This document shows, in pieces, positions 1-8,561 of a stretch of 64,000 nucleotides of DNA. How positions within the stretch are numbered: the stretch's first letter is position 1; every line of letters starts with the position of its first letter. Source of the DNA: Methanothermobacter sp. MT-2 (GTDB lineage Archaea; Methanobacteriota; Methanobacteria; Methanobacteriales; DSM-23052); the NCBI GenBank assembly GCA_003584625.1, contig AP017647.1, forward strand, positions 1,164,603 through 1,228,602. Reading direction: 5' to 3'. The position numbers and the translations under genes are program-made. Under the pieces are notes generated by a model. It was not told the origin of the DNA. It was given only the letters and a program-made list of their open reading frames with translations, and did no database searches.

Positions 1-530
1 GGTTCGTTGTCTTTAATCACAATGATCCTACCGATGTTGTTTTCTTCCATTAGATTTGTTACATGGGCTATTGTATGGTTTTCAGTGACTGTAATAACAT
101 CTTTTGTCATGAGATCAGAGACTTTCCATCTGCCTTTACATTTTTCATTATAAACCCATAGGAGGTCTGTTTTTGTTATTATACCAACAAGTTTACCATC
201 CTCTACAACTGGTAGGGAGCTTATATTATTTCTTAACATTAGATCCACGGCTTCTCTTATATCAGAAGCTGCTGATATTGTTATAAGATCTTTGCTCATC
301 ACCCGCTTTATTGATATCTTATCTATGGGCCTTCTTCGCCAAGTTGGCCCGGCTAATCTCAGCTTTTGGGTTATATCTTTTTCTGTTACTATTCCAACTG
401 GTTTTTCTTTGTTGTCCACCACGATTATGTGGCTTATTCCATGTTTCAGCATTAGGTTCCTTGCATATGAGACTTGTTGGGTGTCTGGCATCACCATTAC
501 TCTTGTGGTCATTACATCTTCGACTTTCAT
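1..530 (-). CDS. CBS-domain protein, C-terminus cut by window edge
   Basis: This frame is open from an ATG at 528-530 to the window edge, giving about 176 residues. It begins MKVEDVMTTRVMVMPDT and repeats the CBS signature: a (K/E)DVMT-type start followed by a G(I/K)VGI(V/I)TxxD strand-helix. Two complete CBS motifs and the start of a third are visible. CBS pairs bind adenine nucleotides, SAM or metals and act as sensors. No catalytic domain is seen in the visible part. It is the most downstream member of a run of CBS genes and starts 30 bp after the next one ends, so co-transcription is likely. The ligand is unknown. Confidence 0.85.
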   Translation of the reverse strand, partial: MKVEDVMTTRVMVMPDTQQVSYARNLMLKHGISHIIVVDNKEKPVGIVTEKDITQKLRLAGPTWRRRPIDKISIKRVMSKDLITISAASDIREAVDLMLRNNISSLPVVEDGKLVGIITKTDLLWVYNEKCKGRWKVSDLMTKDVITVTENHTIAHVTNLMEENNIGRIIVIKDNE

Positions 531-560
531 CTTCTCTCACCACTGGAAAAATAGTATATA

Positions 561-1502
561 TTAAAGGGCTATTGCCCTTAAAAGGTCGCTTTCGGTTATT
601 ATACCGAGGATTTCCCCGTACTCAACGACTGGCACCCCTCCAATACCTTTTTCGGCCATTATCTCGTATAATTGTCCTAGCGTGCTTGTTGGGTTTATCG
701 TGACTACTTTTTTCTCCATTATCTCGCTTACTGGTGTGTTGAGGGCTTCTTCTGCACTATTTGTTTTTATGGTGTCGAATACCCTGTTGGATCCTAGGAA
801 TTCTAGTATGTCAGTAGCTGTTATGATACCTACGAGTTTTTCCTTTTCTGGGTGGGGTGTTCTTCTTTCTTCTCCGACTATTGGCAGTCTTCTGAATTTG
901 TTTCTTACCATTATCTTGGACGCTCCCTCGATTGGGGTGCCTGGGGTTGTTGTTATAAGTTTTTTTGTCATGTGATCTGCTACTATTTCATCATTTAGGA
1001 CTCCTGCCATTAAAAATACGAAGTCTCTTTCTGAGACTATTCCAACCAATTTTTTTTCAGAGCCGATAACTGGTAATGCTCCGATATTGTGTTCGAGCAT
1101 TTTATTAACTGCATCTGCTATGGAGTCCTTTAATGTTATATATTTAACGTTACGGGTCATTATCTTCCTTACGGGTTCGTTTATGGCTGCGAGGAAGTTA
1201 TCATCATATTTTTCTTCGAGGATCTTGGATTTGTCTCCTCCTCCTAAAAAGTCTAGGATGTCCATTGATGTTATTATACCTAAGAGTTTTCCCGTGCCTG
1301 GATCTGTTATTGGAAGTCTTCTGAACTTGTTTTTAACCATTATCTCAGCGGCTTCCTTGATATTTATGGTTGGTGGTATTGAAACCACTTCCTTCTGTGC
1401 GATGCTCATAACATCGCCTTCATGTTCAAAGTTTCTACTTTCAAATTCCACTGGACCACGATCCAGGGATTTTACTATGTTTATGGTGTCTTTTTTTCTC
1501 AT
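561..1502 (-). CDS. Four-CBS-motif protein
   Basis: The protein is 313 residues and made almost entirely of four CBS motifs, each with a P-V/I-x-E/K-IM-style opening and a GIITxxDIL-type close (for example LLGIITSMDIL, LVGIVSERDFV, LVGIITATDIL, LGIITESDLL). Four motifs should form two Bateman modules that bind adenosyl ligands. A basic N-terminus (MRKKDTINIVKS) precedes the first motif. I chose the ATG at 1500-1502 because GAGGTG lies 5 bases upstream; a GTG two codons earlier has no such site. It resembles proteins once labelled IMP-dehydrogenase-related, but has no IMPDH barrel. The function is probably ligand sensing and the partner is unknown. Confidence 0.85.
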   Translation of the reverse strand: MRKKDTINIVKSLDRGPVEFESRNFEHEGDVMSIAQKEVVSIPPTINIKEAAEIMVKNKFRRLPITDPGTGKLLGIITSMDILDFLGGGDKSKILEEKYDDNFLAAINEPVRKIMTRNVKYITLKDSIADAVNKMLEHNIGALPVIGSEKKLVGIVSERDFVFLMAGVLNDEIVADHMTKKLITTTPGTPIEGASKIMVRNKFRRLPIVGEERRTPHPEKEKLVGIITATDILEFLGSNRVFDTIKTNSAEEALNTPVSEIMEKKVVTINPTSTLGQLYEIMAEKGIGGVPVVEYGEILGIITESDLLRAIAL

Positions 1503-1600
1503 CCGCACACCTCACGTGGTTTATTAAGAAACGTGAAAATTTTATTAAAAGAGTGGTTGCGATAAAATCCCTAAAATCTAGGGGTGACATCACCACACCT

Positions 1601-2413
1601 TTAAGAATAAATATAAGCCTTTAGTATATCTTCTCTTGAGACTATACCAACAAGTTTACCCTCTTTAGCCCTTTGAGGGTCGCTTTTAACATATACCGGG
1701 TTTTCAACTACTGGAAGTCTGCCCACATCTCTTTTAACCATTATTGTGGCTGCTTCATCAATTGTCATGTCCCTTGTAGCCACTAGGGGTGGGGTTTGCA
1801 TTATCTTTTCTACTGGCATAGCCTTAACATCACCTGATTCTTTCACGATACGGGCATGACCATACCTTATAAGGTCTTTTCTTGTTATTATACCAATGAG
1901 TTTGCCCTTTTTCATTACAGGTAACCCTGAATAACCTGATTCATCCATTTTATTCCAGACCTTGGACAGTGGATCCTTTATATCACATACTACAACTTTT
2001 TCTGTTAAAACTTCGCTAACAGTTTTCTTCTTGGGTGGAATATTCCTCTCAACAAAACCTGATAATATATCATAGACGCTTAGTATTCCTATTAGCTTCA
2101 TATTATCTGTGGATTCTACTACTGGGGCTTGTATCTCCTTAGCTTTTATTAGGAGATTTGCTGCCTTGTATATGTCCATTTCTGGGAGAAGTATTATACC
2201 TGGTTTTTCCATCATCCCCCTTGCTTCGATGTTGGATTTGGTAGCTGAAATATTGAGGACATCGCCCCTTGTAATTAATCCTTCAAGATGTTCTCCGTTT
2301 ATAACAGGAACGCATCTGAAATCTTCTTCACGGAGGATGGATCTTACACGTGTGATTGCCATGTCAACTGGGACGGTCACTGGATTAGGCGTCATTAAAT
2401 CTTCCACTTTCAA
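1601..2413 (-). CDS. Four-CBS-motif protein
   Basis: About 270 residues with four CBS motifs and no other domain. The start looks like the TTG at 2411-2413: translation then opens MKVEDLMTPNPVTV, which aligns with the opening of the neighbouring CBS protein, and GGGTGA sits just upstream. A GTG three codons earlier is the alternative and would overlap the preceding stop. The last motif carries an insertion of about 10 residues (NPVYVKSDPQ) before GKLVGIVSREDIL. It is next to three other CBS genes, so it probably arose by tandem duplication. The role is presumably adenosyl-ligand sensing; the target is not visible. Confidence 0.82.
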   Translation of the reverse strand: MKVEDLMTPNPVTVPVDMAITRVRSILREEDFRCVPVINGEHLEGLITRGDVLNISATKSNIEARGMMEKPGIILLPEMDIYKAANLLIKAKEIQAPVVESTDNMKLIGILSVYDILSGFVERNIPPKKKTVSEVLTEKVVVCDIKDPLSKVWNKMDESGYSGLPVMKKGKLIGIITRKDLIRYGHARIVKESGDVKAMPVEKIMQTPPLVATRDMTIDEAATIMVKRDVGRLPVVENPVYVKSDPQRAKEGKLVGIVSREDILKAYIYS

Positions 2414-2414
2414 A

Positions 2415-2978
2415 TTATTCACCCTCTAACTCCTCCTTACACTCCTCACATACATATTTACCATCATATTCCTCAAGATATTCTGCAAAAGTCCCGCAAA
2501 TTTCACAAATACCTGGCACTGACTTTTCCTCCTCGGCATATGCCATAGTGTTCTCTTCTAAACGTGCACTTTCAACCAATATCTCGGTGAGTTCAGGTGC
2601 GACGGCCATAACATCAGTTGATGTTAATATGCCTACCAGTGAGCCGTCTTTCACCACTGGTAACCTTCTTATGTCGTTCTTGGCCATTAATCTGGCGGCT
2701 TCGTTTAGTTCTCGTTCAGGTTCTATTGTGATAAGGTTTTTGGTCATCACTTCCCCTATGGTAACCTTACTTGCTTTTAAATCCTTGGAGACAACCTTTC
2801 GGATTATGTCACTTTCTGTTATTAACCCTTCTGGTTCCGCGTTGCTTTTTATGATTAGGCTCCCTACCCTTTCCTTTGTCATTATATAGGCTGCTTCAGC
2901 GACGCTGATACTTGGATCAACAGTTACCACGTTTGTCGTCATGGCGTCATGCACCGTCATCTTTGTTTCCACATCCAT
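2415..2978 (-). CDS. CBS-pair protein with C-terminal zinc ribbon
   Basis: The protein is 187 residues: two CBS motifs (about residues 10-125), then a short acidic linker and a C-terminal CxxC...CxxC zinc ribbon (CEICGTF and CEECKEEL). Archaeal CBS proteins with such ribbons are thought to couple ligand sensing to nucleic-acid or protein contacts, but the partner is unknown. I chose the ATG at 2976-2978, which has AGGAGG eight bases upstream; a TTG two codons earlier is possible. It ends 2 bp before the next CBS gene, suggesting one transcript. queE lies just upstream on the same strand. Confidence 0.85.
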   Translation of the reverse strand: MDVETKMTVHDAMTTNVVTVDPSISVAEAAYIMTKERVGSLIIKSNAEPEGLITESDIIRKVVSKDLKASKVTIGEVMTKNLITIEPERELNEAARLMAKNDIRRLPVVKDGSLVGILTSTDVMAVAPELTEILVESARLEENTMAYAEEEKSVPGICEICGTFAEYLEEYDGKYVCEECKEELEGE

Positions 2979-2990
2979 CTGCAAAACCTC

Positions 2991-3683
2991 CTATCTTAGA
3001 TCTAAAATTTTGTGGACTTGGGGTATTAAACGCACTTTAAAATGTCTTCCTATTTCTTCTGAAATCTTTAACAGCCGAGGAGTGTTCCCAACCCAATGGT
3101 CTATTGGACTGCTTGGTTGGATCACTATCCGGGTCATAGAGGGTTCTGAAATCTCCTTTCGGAGTTTCTGGGCTAGTAATCCCATATGGGATGGGGATGT
3201 GGTTGGCAAGACCACCACCTTAAGATATGTATTTACACTTCTTTTTATTAATATGTTTATGGATTGGATTTCTTTTTCTATAATATCCTTGGTACCAATA
3301 TGTTCAGGTAGTTTTATGTCAACAGACGCATAATCTATGAGGGGTGCTATTTTTTTAATCTCACCAGGTAGGGATCCGTTGGTTTCTAATAATGACTTAT
3401 AATCTGTCTCTTCCAGGAAGTTCTTTATAAAATCGGCGTAAAGTAGGGGTTCGCCTCCTGTTAAACTGATTGAATGAAGATCCGGAGATTCAAGATCTTT
3501 TATCCGCCTTTTAAGTTCCCTTATACTGGTTGATCTGCCTCTTTGCGGGTCTCTGCTTTCTGGTGTGTCACAGTAACTACAGTTAAGGTTGCAGCCTGCG
3601 AAGCGTATGAATATTTGCCTGCAACCGACTAGGAGCCCCTCCCCTTGTATGCTGGAAAAGACCTCCATTATAGGGGCTCTCAT
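2991..3683 (-). CDS. queE: 7-carboxy-7-deazaguanine synthase (radical SAM)
   Basis: QueE rearranges 6-carboxytetrahydropterin to 7-carboxy-7-deazaguanine, a precursor of archaeosine in tRNA. The radical SAM cluster motif CNLNCSYC is at residues 31-38 (CX3CX2C), preceded by the family's FSSIQGEG at 9-16, with a SAM-binding LTGGEPLL further on. At about 230 residues the length is normal for the family. I chose the ATG at 3681-3683, because GGAGTGA, made of the end of queD, sits 7 bases upstream. It is directly behind queD, the enzyme for the preceding step, which supports the assignment. Confidence 0.93.
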   Translation of the reverse strand: MRAPIMEVFSSIQGEGLLVGCRQIFIRFAGCNLNCSYCDTPESRDPQRGRSTSIRELKRRIKDLESPDLHSISLTGGEPLLYADFIKNFLEETDYKSLLETNGSLPGEIKKIAPLIDYASVDIKLPEHIGTKDIIEKEIQSINILIKRSVNTYLKVVVLPTTSPSHMGLLAQKLRKEISEPSMTRIVIQPSSPIDHWVGNTPRLLKISEEIGRHFKVRLIPQVHKILDLR

Positions 3684-3690
3684 ATCACTT

Positions 3691-4170
3691 TCACTCCTGG
3701 TAGGTGAAAACAGCACCTTGTCCTATACCCTCATTCACACAGACTCGGACAGTTTTTATCATCTTATTATGTTTTTTCAGCCTATCATAAAGTTTCTTGG
3801 CAAAGTATTCGGCGAGTCCTTCTGCTGAGGTGGATTCTATTGGTAGTAGGTAACAATCTTCAATTGGAATCTTATAATTTTTACCTGCAACTTGAAATTC
3901 CACCGAATCCTCTTTAAGGTGAATGTCCATGAGTGGACTCTCCAAGGGCACTAAAAAGTGGTGATCCAATTTTTTGCAGATTCTTCGCATTATACTTTTA
4001 ACATCTTTAAAGTCGACTACGAAGCCATGTTTTCCTATTGGCTCGCCTTCTACTTCCACGTCAACTATGTAGGAGTGTCCATGGATAACTCCACATGTCT
4101 CGTGTTCTGGTATCATGTGGGCTGCTGAAAATCTCAGGTTGGCATGGATACCATTTATTATAATCTTCAA
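3691..4170 (-). CDS. queD: 6-carboxytetrahydropterin synthase family protein
   Basis: This is a 159-residue member of the 6-pyruvoyltetrahydropterin synthase/QueD family. Zinc ligands are visible as H18, H30 and H32, and the QueD-type CxxxHGH motif is present (C26 to H32). The family converts dihydroneopterin triphosphate to 6-carboxytetrahydropterin, and the next gene, queE, uses that product. The start is probably TTG at 4168-4170, with GGTGA six bases upstream. Its context in a 7-deazaguanine pathway argues for QueD over a PTPS role. Confidence 0.9.
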   Translation of the reverse strand: MKIIINGIHANLRFSAAHMIPEHETCGVIHGHSYIVDVEVEGEPIGKHGFVVDFKDVKSIMRRICKKLDHHFLVPLESPLMDIHLKEDSVEFQVAGKNYKIPIEDCYLLPIESTSAEGLAEYFAKKLYDRLKKHNKMIKTVRVCVNEGIGQGAVFTYQE

Positions 4171-4176
4171 TTTACT

Positions 4177-4752
4177 TCACCCTATAGTTCTTGTCTTTGC
4201 TATGTCTTCTTCCATTGATTCAATCTCTTGGATGTATTTTCTGGCGACTTTCCCTATAATTTCTATTATATCTTCTTCCTTTAGATCCTTATAATCTAGT
4301 ATTCCTATGGTTTCAATGTCATCTGGCGTTCCTTTACTTGTTAGGTTTATTCCAAGGTGTATTTTCATGCTTGAAAGGGATGTGGTGGCTATCGAAACCG
4401 TGAGCTTACCAGAGTCGATATAGAGGTCGTCGCCTTCTCTCCTTGTGGGTATGCCTTGTTTCCATAACTCTTCCTGGAGTATCATGACAAGTATCCTTTG
4501 ACGATGATATGATAATCTTAGGTTAGCTGGCTGTTCATCAAAGTGTTCAACTATAAAGTGGGCCATCTTCTCTGCTTTGATCTCACGTCCTCTATCCTCG
4601 TAGTCTATGATATTCTTTATGTTCATGGGTCCTATCCAAGTTATTATACTTGAACCTTTGATTTGGAGTTTTTTAAGGGCCCATGCGGCTTTTATTTGGG
4701 TGCCATCATATAATATTTCATCTTTGAGGTGTTCATGTATCATTTGGATCAT
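4177..4752 (-). CDS. DUF366 family protein
   Basis: The 191-residue protein matches what I know of the archaeal DUF366 family: an N-terminal [12 protein letters not shown] segment, then an ITWIGPMNI segment, and a C-terminal region with [11 protein letters not shown]. No biochemical role is established for the family. Its start ATG overlaps the stop of the upstream PPC-domain gene (ATGA at 4749-4752), so translation is probably coupled; a second ATG at 4741-4743 has better spacing to GGTGG. Its place between queD and a PPC protein hints at nucleotide or tRNA metabolism, but that is inference. Confidence 0.75.
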   Translation of the reverse strand: MIQMIHEHLKDEILYDGTQIKAAWALKKLQIKGSSIITWIGPMNIKNIIDYEDRGREIKAEKMAHFIVEHFDEQPANLRLSYHRQRILVMILQEELWKQGIPTRREGDDLYIDSGKLTVSIATTSLSSMKIHLGINLTSKGTPDDIETIGILDYKDLKEEDIIEIIGKVARKYIQEIESMEEDIAKTRTIG

Positions 4753-5114
4753 CCCACCTGTAATTCCATGTAACCAGTCTCTTCATCCTTTGATCTCCTC
4801 AATATCCCATTATAGGGTAGAATTGCGATTTCTGCGGTTGTATGGACTTCACAGCCTTCTTTTAAGTGTCCTCCTATCATGTTCCCTTCCTTGTCTGCTA
4901 TTGCGAGGTGTACATGTATACCGTTTATTGTGATTGTGCCTTGCATGGATATTATCTCAAATGGACCTTTAACTTTTAGGATATTTTCATCTGCTAACCT
5001 TAGAGTGGCATTTTTAAGACTTCCAACACCTGATACTATTATTCCACCTTTTATCCTAATTTTTAGAAGCTCCTTTTTCAAGTCATGGGATGGTCTTATT
5101 CTTTGGATTATCAT
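4749..5114 (-). CDS. PPC/DUF296 domain protein
   Basis: About 121 residues forming one PPC (plants and prokaryotes conserved, DUF296) domain. The key segments are [10 protein letters not shown] near the N-terminus, a histidine-bearing [11 protein letters not shown], and [18 protein letters not shown]. Stand-alone archaeal PPC proteins form trimers with a metal or ligand pocket of unknown role; in plants the domain occurs in AT-hook proteins. I favour the ATG at 5112-5114; an ATG two codons earlier leaves no room for the GGGGG site. The gene heads the cluster running down to the CBS proteins and is divergent from the nucleotidyltransferase gene. Confidence 0.8.
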   Translation of the reverse strand: MIIQRIRPSHDLKKELLKIRIKGGIIVSGVGSLKNATLRLADENILKVKGPFEIISMQGTITINGIHVHLAIADKEGNMIGGHLKEGCEVHTTAEIAILPYNGILRRSKDEETGYMELQVG

Positions 5115-5163
5115 GATCATCCCCCGGGTAAAATATTTATTTCTTTAACATTTATTTTATCCT

Positions 5164-6180
5164 ATGAGATCAAGGCCAAGGGATTTTATATATACTGTGG
5201 ATGATCTTTTCTTCGCAACCACATCCTATTTACACCCAGAAGATCGTCTAATCGCATTTTTAAGGTATATCCCAGATCCTAGAGGTGAAAGGTCAAGAAA
5301 CGGTAGAAGATATTCAAAGGTGGATTCAGAGGGTGCCTACAAGTTCCTTGGAGAAAATCATCCAATTTACCTCTATGATGCTGAGAATATTGGTAAGACC
5401 ATTATAGCAGTCCCCAATGATCTCATAGATGAGATTATAACACCAACAGTACGATTAAAGGAAATTATACGCCAAGGACCGTCAGATGATCTCCTTGAAA
5501 AGGTTTTGATAATAGCGGATACTTTCCATGATGAAGCATCAATATCCTACAATGATATGGGTATTTCAGGTTCTATTCTACCATCATTATATGATCCTGA
5601 AAATTCCGATATTGATTTTGTTATATACGGCCTTGAAAACCATAGAAGAGCCCTTGAAACCTTCGCAAAACTTAAAAATCAAGGACCATTTAAGAGTTTG
5701 AATGAAGATTACTGGTTAAAGGTTTATAGAAAGCGAATAAAGGATGATACTTTGAGTTTCAGGGAGTTTTGTTGGTATGAGGAGCGTAAGAATAATAGGG
5801 GGCTTGTTGATGGCACATTATTTGATATTCTCGCGACTCGTAGCTGGGATGAAATAGAGGGTTCATGGGGTGATACCATATATAAGCCTCTTGGTAGGAT
5901 AAAAATTGAGGCTAGAGTCTATGATGCAATGGCATCCTTTGATAACCCAGCCACTTACAAAGTTGAGGATGTTCACATCCTAGAGGGTCCAAGTGTAGAC
6001 ATAGAAGAAGTTGTATCCTTTACCCATACCTATGCTGGCCAGGCTAGGGAAGGTGAGGTTATAATAGCTAAGGGTAAACTGGAGAGATATACTGGTGCAA
6101 GGAATGGTTATAGAGTGGTGGTTGGGACGACAAGAGAAGCTTTCAATGAATATATAAAATTAAAAGACCTCAGAATATAA
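5164..6180 (+). CDS. Predicted nucleotidyltransferase
   Basis: A 338-residue protein with a central nucleotidyltransferase signature, [19 protein letters not shown], where GS and the two aspartates of DSDID fit the metal-binding core of the polymerase-beta fold (about residues 137-158). N- and C-terminal regions have no domain that I recognise. It belongs to an archaeal family of predicted nucleotidyltransferases whose substrate is unknown. The ATG at 5164 lies about 30 bases after an AT-rich TATA-like stretch (around 5130-5140), so the message is probably leaderless. It is divergent from the PPC/DUF366/queDE genes. Confidence 0.75.
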   Translation: MRSRPRDFIYTVDDLFFATTSYLHPEDRLIAFLRYIPDPRGERSRNGRRYSKVDSEGAYKFLGENHPIYLYDAENIGKTIIAVPNDLIDEIITPTVRLKEIIRQGPSDDLLEKVLIIADTFHDEASISYNDMGISGSILPSLYDPENSDIDFVIYGLENHRRALETFAKLKNQGPFKSLNEDYWLKVYRKRIKDDTLSFREFCWYEERKNNRGLVDGTLFDILATRSWDEIEGSWGDTIYKPLGRIKIEARVYDAMASFDNPATYKVEDVHILEGPSVDIEEVVSFTHTYAGQAREGEVIIAKGKLERYTGARNGYRVVVGTTREAFNEYIKLKDLRI

Positions 6181-6342
6181 TCTCTCCCCAAATCTCCTTT
6201 GAATCCCAAGCTTGGGGGTTGGATCACCTCATTTATATCCTCACAGGAGTGAATAAGCCTCTATAGGGAATTTCTCCAATTTTTTGAGGGTATTCAGAAA
6301 ACAAAATTGCGTATAGGGGGATCTACTGCAATGTACATACTA

Positions 6343-6354
6343 TTTTATATAATA
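6343..6354 (+). promoter_or_regulatory. TATA box for the Cas4-like gene
   Basis: TTTTATATAATA lies about 30 bases before the first possible GTG start at 6372, so transcription would begin within a few bases of it. This is a typical archaeal promoter position. Confidence 0.5.
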
Positions 6355-6383
6355 GTAATATTATAATATTTGTGGTGTTTTTG

Positions 6384-7109
6384 ATGATGAAGGTTTCTTT
6401 CATATCAGAGTATCTTTTCTGTCCCTTTAAGCTCTTTATAGAAGAAGTTGATGAGGAGAATATGCGGAAAATCAAACTCGCTAGGGAAGCCTATACCAAC
6501 TTTAAGGATCTGATAATTGGTTCGTTGCCTTTAATCAGCAGAAAGATGGAGATCAGTGAAATAGAAGATCTTCTAAGAAAAGAGATCGGAAGATTAACAG
6601 TTACAAGCGAAATCGAGAACATGCTTAAAATGGAGGCTAAGATAGAATCAGTTAAAATTAGAAGGTTAATGGATGTAACAGGAAAAAATGGCGAGGATAT
6701 CATAGAATTCATAACAACTCCTAGTCTAAATAATTATAAGATCCATAACAACGACCTAGAACTTTCAGGGAATATCCATAGGATCGAGATCATCAAAGGA
6801 AAATATTATCCAGTTAAAATTAAAATGGGCCTCCCCCCATCTAGAGGTGTTTGGGATTCTGACGCCCTTGAAATAGCCGCATATGCCCTGCTAATAGAAA
6901 GAGAATTTAACAGCGAAGTTCTTTTAGGTTTTGTAGATTATATAACAGTGGGTGAAAGAAGACCAGTTGCTGTTGATTACACGCTCAGAAAAAATCTAAT
7001 CAGCATATTAGAAGAAATAAAAGGAGTGCTCACTGGTGATGCGCCACCAGTAAAACCAAATCCGAAAAAATGTAAAAAATGTAACTACAATAATGTCTGT
7101 TTTGGATAA
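6384..7109 (+). CDS. Solitary Cas4/RecB-like nuclease family protein
   Basis: About 241 residues. An N-terminal cysteine in EYLFCPFKL and a C-terminal cluster (KKCKKCNYNNVCFG) give the one-plus-three cysteine pattern that holds a 4Fe-4S cluster in Cas4/Dna2-type nucleases. Between them, VKIRRLMDV and YYPVKIKMG fit the RecB-type nuclease core, with the lysine of the usual E-x-K element. No cas1, cas2 or CRISPR repeats are in the window, so this is a stand-alone copy. Such copies may act in DNA repair. I chose the ATG at 6384, with GGTG upstream; a GTG at 6372 is possible. Confidence 0.72.
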   Translation: MMKVSFISEYLFCPFKLFIEEVDEENMRKIKLAREAYTNFKDLIIGSLPLISRKMEISEIEDLLRKEIGRLTVTSEIENMLKMEAKIESVKIRRLMDVTGKNGEDIIEFITTPSLNNYKIHNNDLELSGNIHRIEIIKGKYYPVKIKMGLPPSRGVWDSDALEIAAYALLIEREFNSEVLLGFVDYITVGERRPVAVDYTLRKNLISILEEIKGVLTGDAPPVKPNPKKCKKCNYNNVCFG

Positions 7110-7119
7110 AATCTTTTTT

Positions 7120-7319
7120 TTAACTTTTTCCTGTTAAGCCCCCTACAAAGGATGGTAATACAGCAGACAAGGATAGAACAACGAAAATTTTATATGGCTT
7201 TGTTGAAAGATATATAATTTGAGTTTTACTCGCTGCTCGTCTATAAGGCTGAAAGAGTCGGTAGATGAGTAGGGAGTTTATCTACCCGAAACAAGGTTAA
7301 AAGACCAATAAAACCTCCC
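7120..7319 (+). repeat. 200-bp inverted repeat, copy 1 (mate at 37238-37440)
   Basis: This stretch is nearly identical to the reverse complement of 37238-37440. By eye I find three substitutions and one 3-base indel in about 200 bp. It holds an archaeal promoter (GAAAG then TATATAAT near 7206-7218) and, downstream, a hairpin GGTAGAT...ATCTACC (about 7260-7287). Copy 2 leads straight into a tnpB scar, so the repeat is probably the left part of an IS200/IS605-type element. Here it stands alone and would form the leader of the gene at 7355, or a small RNA. Confidence 0.85.
7206..7218 (+). promoter_or_regulatory. Promoter inside inverted repeat copy 1
   Basis: A BRE-like GAAAG is followed by TATATAAT at 7211-7218. 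Transcription would start near 7240 and read the hairpin and then the small gene at 7355. The same promoter is conserved base for base in copy 2. Confidence 0.55.
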
Positions 7320-7354
7320 CACCTAAAAAAAAGAATAAACATGAGTGATTTTAT

Positions 7355-7624
7355 ATGAAAGAAGAACTTTTAAAGAAATGTGAAAATATAGACGATCCAA
7401 ATATTATGGACACATGTAAAGTGCTCCTAGAGTTGATGGAGAAAAAGAAGGTTAAAGTGGAAGAAAAGGAAGAAAGTTACCTTGAAATGGCTGAAAAGAT
7501 AAAACCTTCAGACGTTCCAAGAGTACTGGAACTTGCGCTTAAAATAAGGGAAAGCAAAGACATAAAAGATCCAGAGATCAAAAACACCGCCAGTAAACTT
7601 ATAAGAGCCATAGAAATGAGCTAA
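7355..7624 (+). CDS. Small charged protein of unknown function
   Basis: An 89-residue, highly charged, predicted all-helical protein with no recognised domain. It opens [16 protein letters not shown]. Two segments resemble each other ([17 protein letters not shown] and [17 protein letters not shown]), suggesting a short internal helical repeat. GAGTGA upstream of the ATG is an acceptable ribosome binding site. It converges with the DUF5612 gene and their stop codons share the bases CTAA (7621-7624). It lies 35 bp after the repeated element, whose promoter could drive it. Confidence 0.6.
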   Translation: MKEELLKKCENIDDPNIMDTCKVLLELMEKKKVKVEEKEESYLEMAEKIKPSDVPRVLELALKIRESKDIKDPEIKNTASKLIRAIEMS

Positions 7625-8277
7625 AACCGTCTACCCCTAACCTTTTCTATATCAAATATAGCAGTATCGGCCACGGCCATAACAGCCATAACACCAGCCT
7701 GTATAGGGTCTGTAACCACAAGATCCGCCTTTTCAGTAACACTACCCGGCATATTAAGGCTTATAACAATAATATCCTGCTCTTTTTTAATTTTTTCCAC
7801 AGCTTTACTTATCTCACCACCCATAAGAGAACCAGCCAATACCAAAACCCCAACCCTTGGAAGCCTCCCAACAGCCAAAACAGCCTCAGCAAGCTCCTTT
7901 TCACCAACTAATGGTATTGTGTCGACACTTATTCTCTCACCCCTTATGTTGTGCCTGTCAGCCTCACTTATAGCGCCCATGGCAACCTGTGAAACCTGCG
8001 CCCCGCCACCAATAATTATAATCCTTTTTCCATAAATGTCCTCCAGGGGCCTGTGAACATCAACATCCAAGATAAAATCAAAGGATCTCAGATCCTTGAT
8101 CAGCTTATCAACGTCTTTAACATCCTCTAATTCCATGTATATAGAGCCTACCCCATTCTCCTCCACATAAAGATAAGCATAGCTTATATTTATACCCTTA
8201 CGGGCTATCATCTCAGTTATTTCGCTGAGAACACCTGGCCTTTCAATAGTCTTGATACTAATGGCGGTTACAACCAT
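7621..8277 (-). CDS. ehbQ: DUF5612/ACT-domain protein at the end of the ehb operon
   Basis: A 218-residue protein with an N-terminal ACT-type domain ([20 protein letters not shown], about residues 6-80) and a C-terminal alpha/beta domain containing [19 protein letters not shown]. It has no membrane segment and no metal motif. ACT domains usually bind amino acids and regulate enzymes. The gene is the last of the ehb transcript, 4 bp after ehbP. In Methanothermobacter the last ehb gene is called ehbQ; I use the name by position, and a role inside the hydrogenase is not shown by the sequence. Confidence 0.7.
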   Translation of the reverse strand: MVVTAISIKTIERPGVLSEITEMIARKGINISYAYLYVEENGVGSIYMELEDVKDVDKLIKDLRSFDFILDVDVHRPLEDIYGKRIIIIGGGAQVSQVAMGAISEADRHNIRGERISVDTIPLVGEKELAEAVLAVGRLPRVGVLVLAGSLMGGEISKAVEKIKKEQDIIVISLNMPGSVTEKADLVVTDPIQAGVMAVMAVADTAIFDIEKVRGRRF

Positions 8278-8281
8278 AAAA

Positions 8282-8539
8282 CTATCCCTTTAATATTTTT
8301 TCCAATCTAGATTTTTCCCTCCTCCAGAGGCTGAGATAATTATCATCCTCACTTACAGGGATTATTCTAAGGCCAAGTTTCCTATGTTCCTCTATCCAAT
8401 CTTCATTAAAAACTGGGACTTCTATTTTTATGTGTTCATCAGTTGGATTCACAACTATAAGATTACGGTATGGGAAATCCCATTCCACTATGTATCCTCC
8501 AAGGCTTATGATGTGATGAGGTCTTATAACCATTTTCAT
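8282..8539 (-). CDS. ehbP: Energy-converting hydrogenase B subunit P
   Basis: An 85-residue soluble protein ([20 protein letters not shown]) without cysteines or membrane segments. Its size and position behind ehbO match the small hydrophilic EhbP subunit of Methanothermobacter Ehb. GGTGA lies six bases before the ATG. Its role in the complex is not known. Confidence 0.72.
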   Translation of the reverse strand: MKMVIRPHHIISLGGYIVEWDFPYRNLIVVNPTDEHIKIEVPVFNEDWIEEHRKLGLRIIPVSEDDNYLSLWRREKSRLEKILKG

Positions 8540-8561
8540 TGATTATCACCCTTAAATTGTA

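Noticed and set aside
6200-6225. Palindrome CCCAAGCTTGGG after the nucleotidyltransferase gene
   Set aside because: It might be a terminator or operator, but it is a single copy, is not followed by a T-run, and has no clear target gene.
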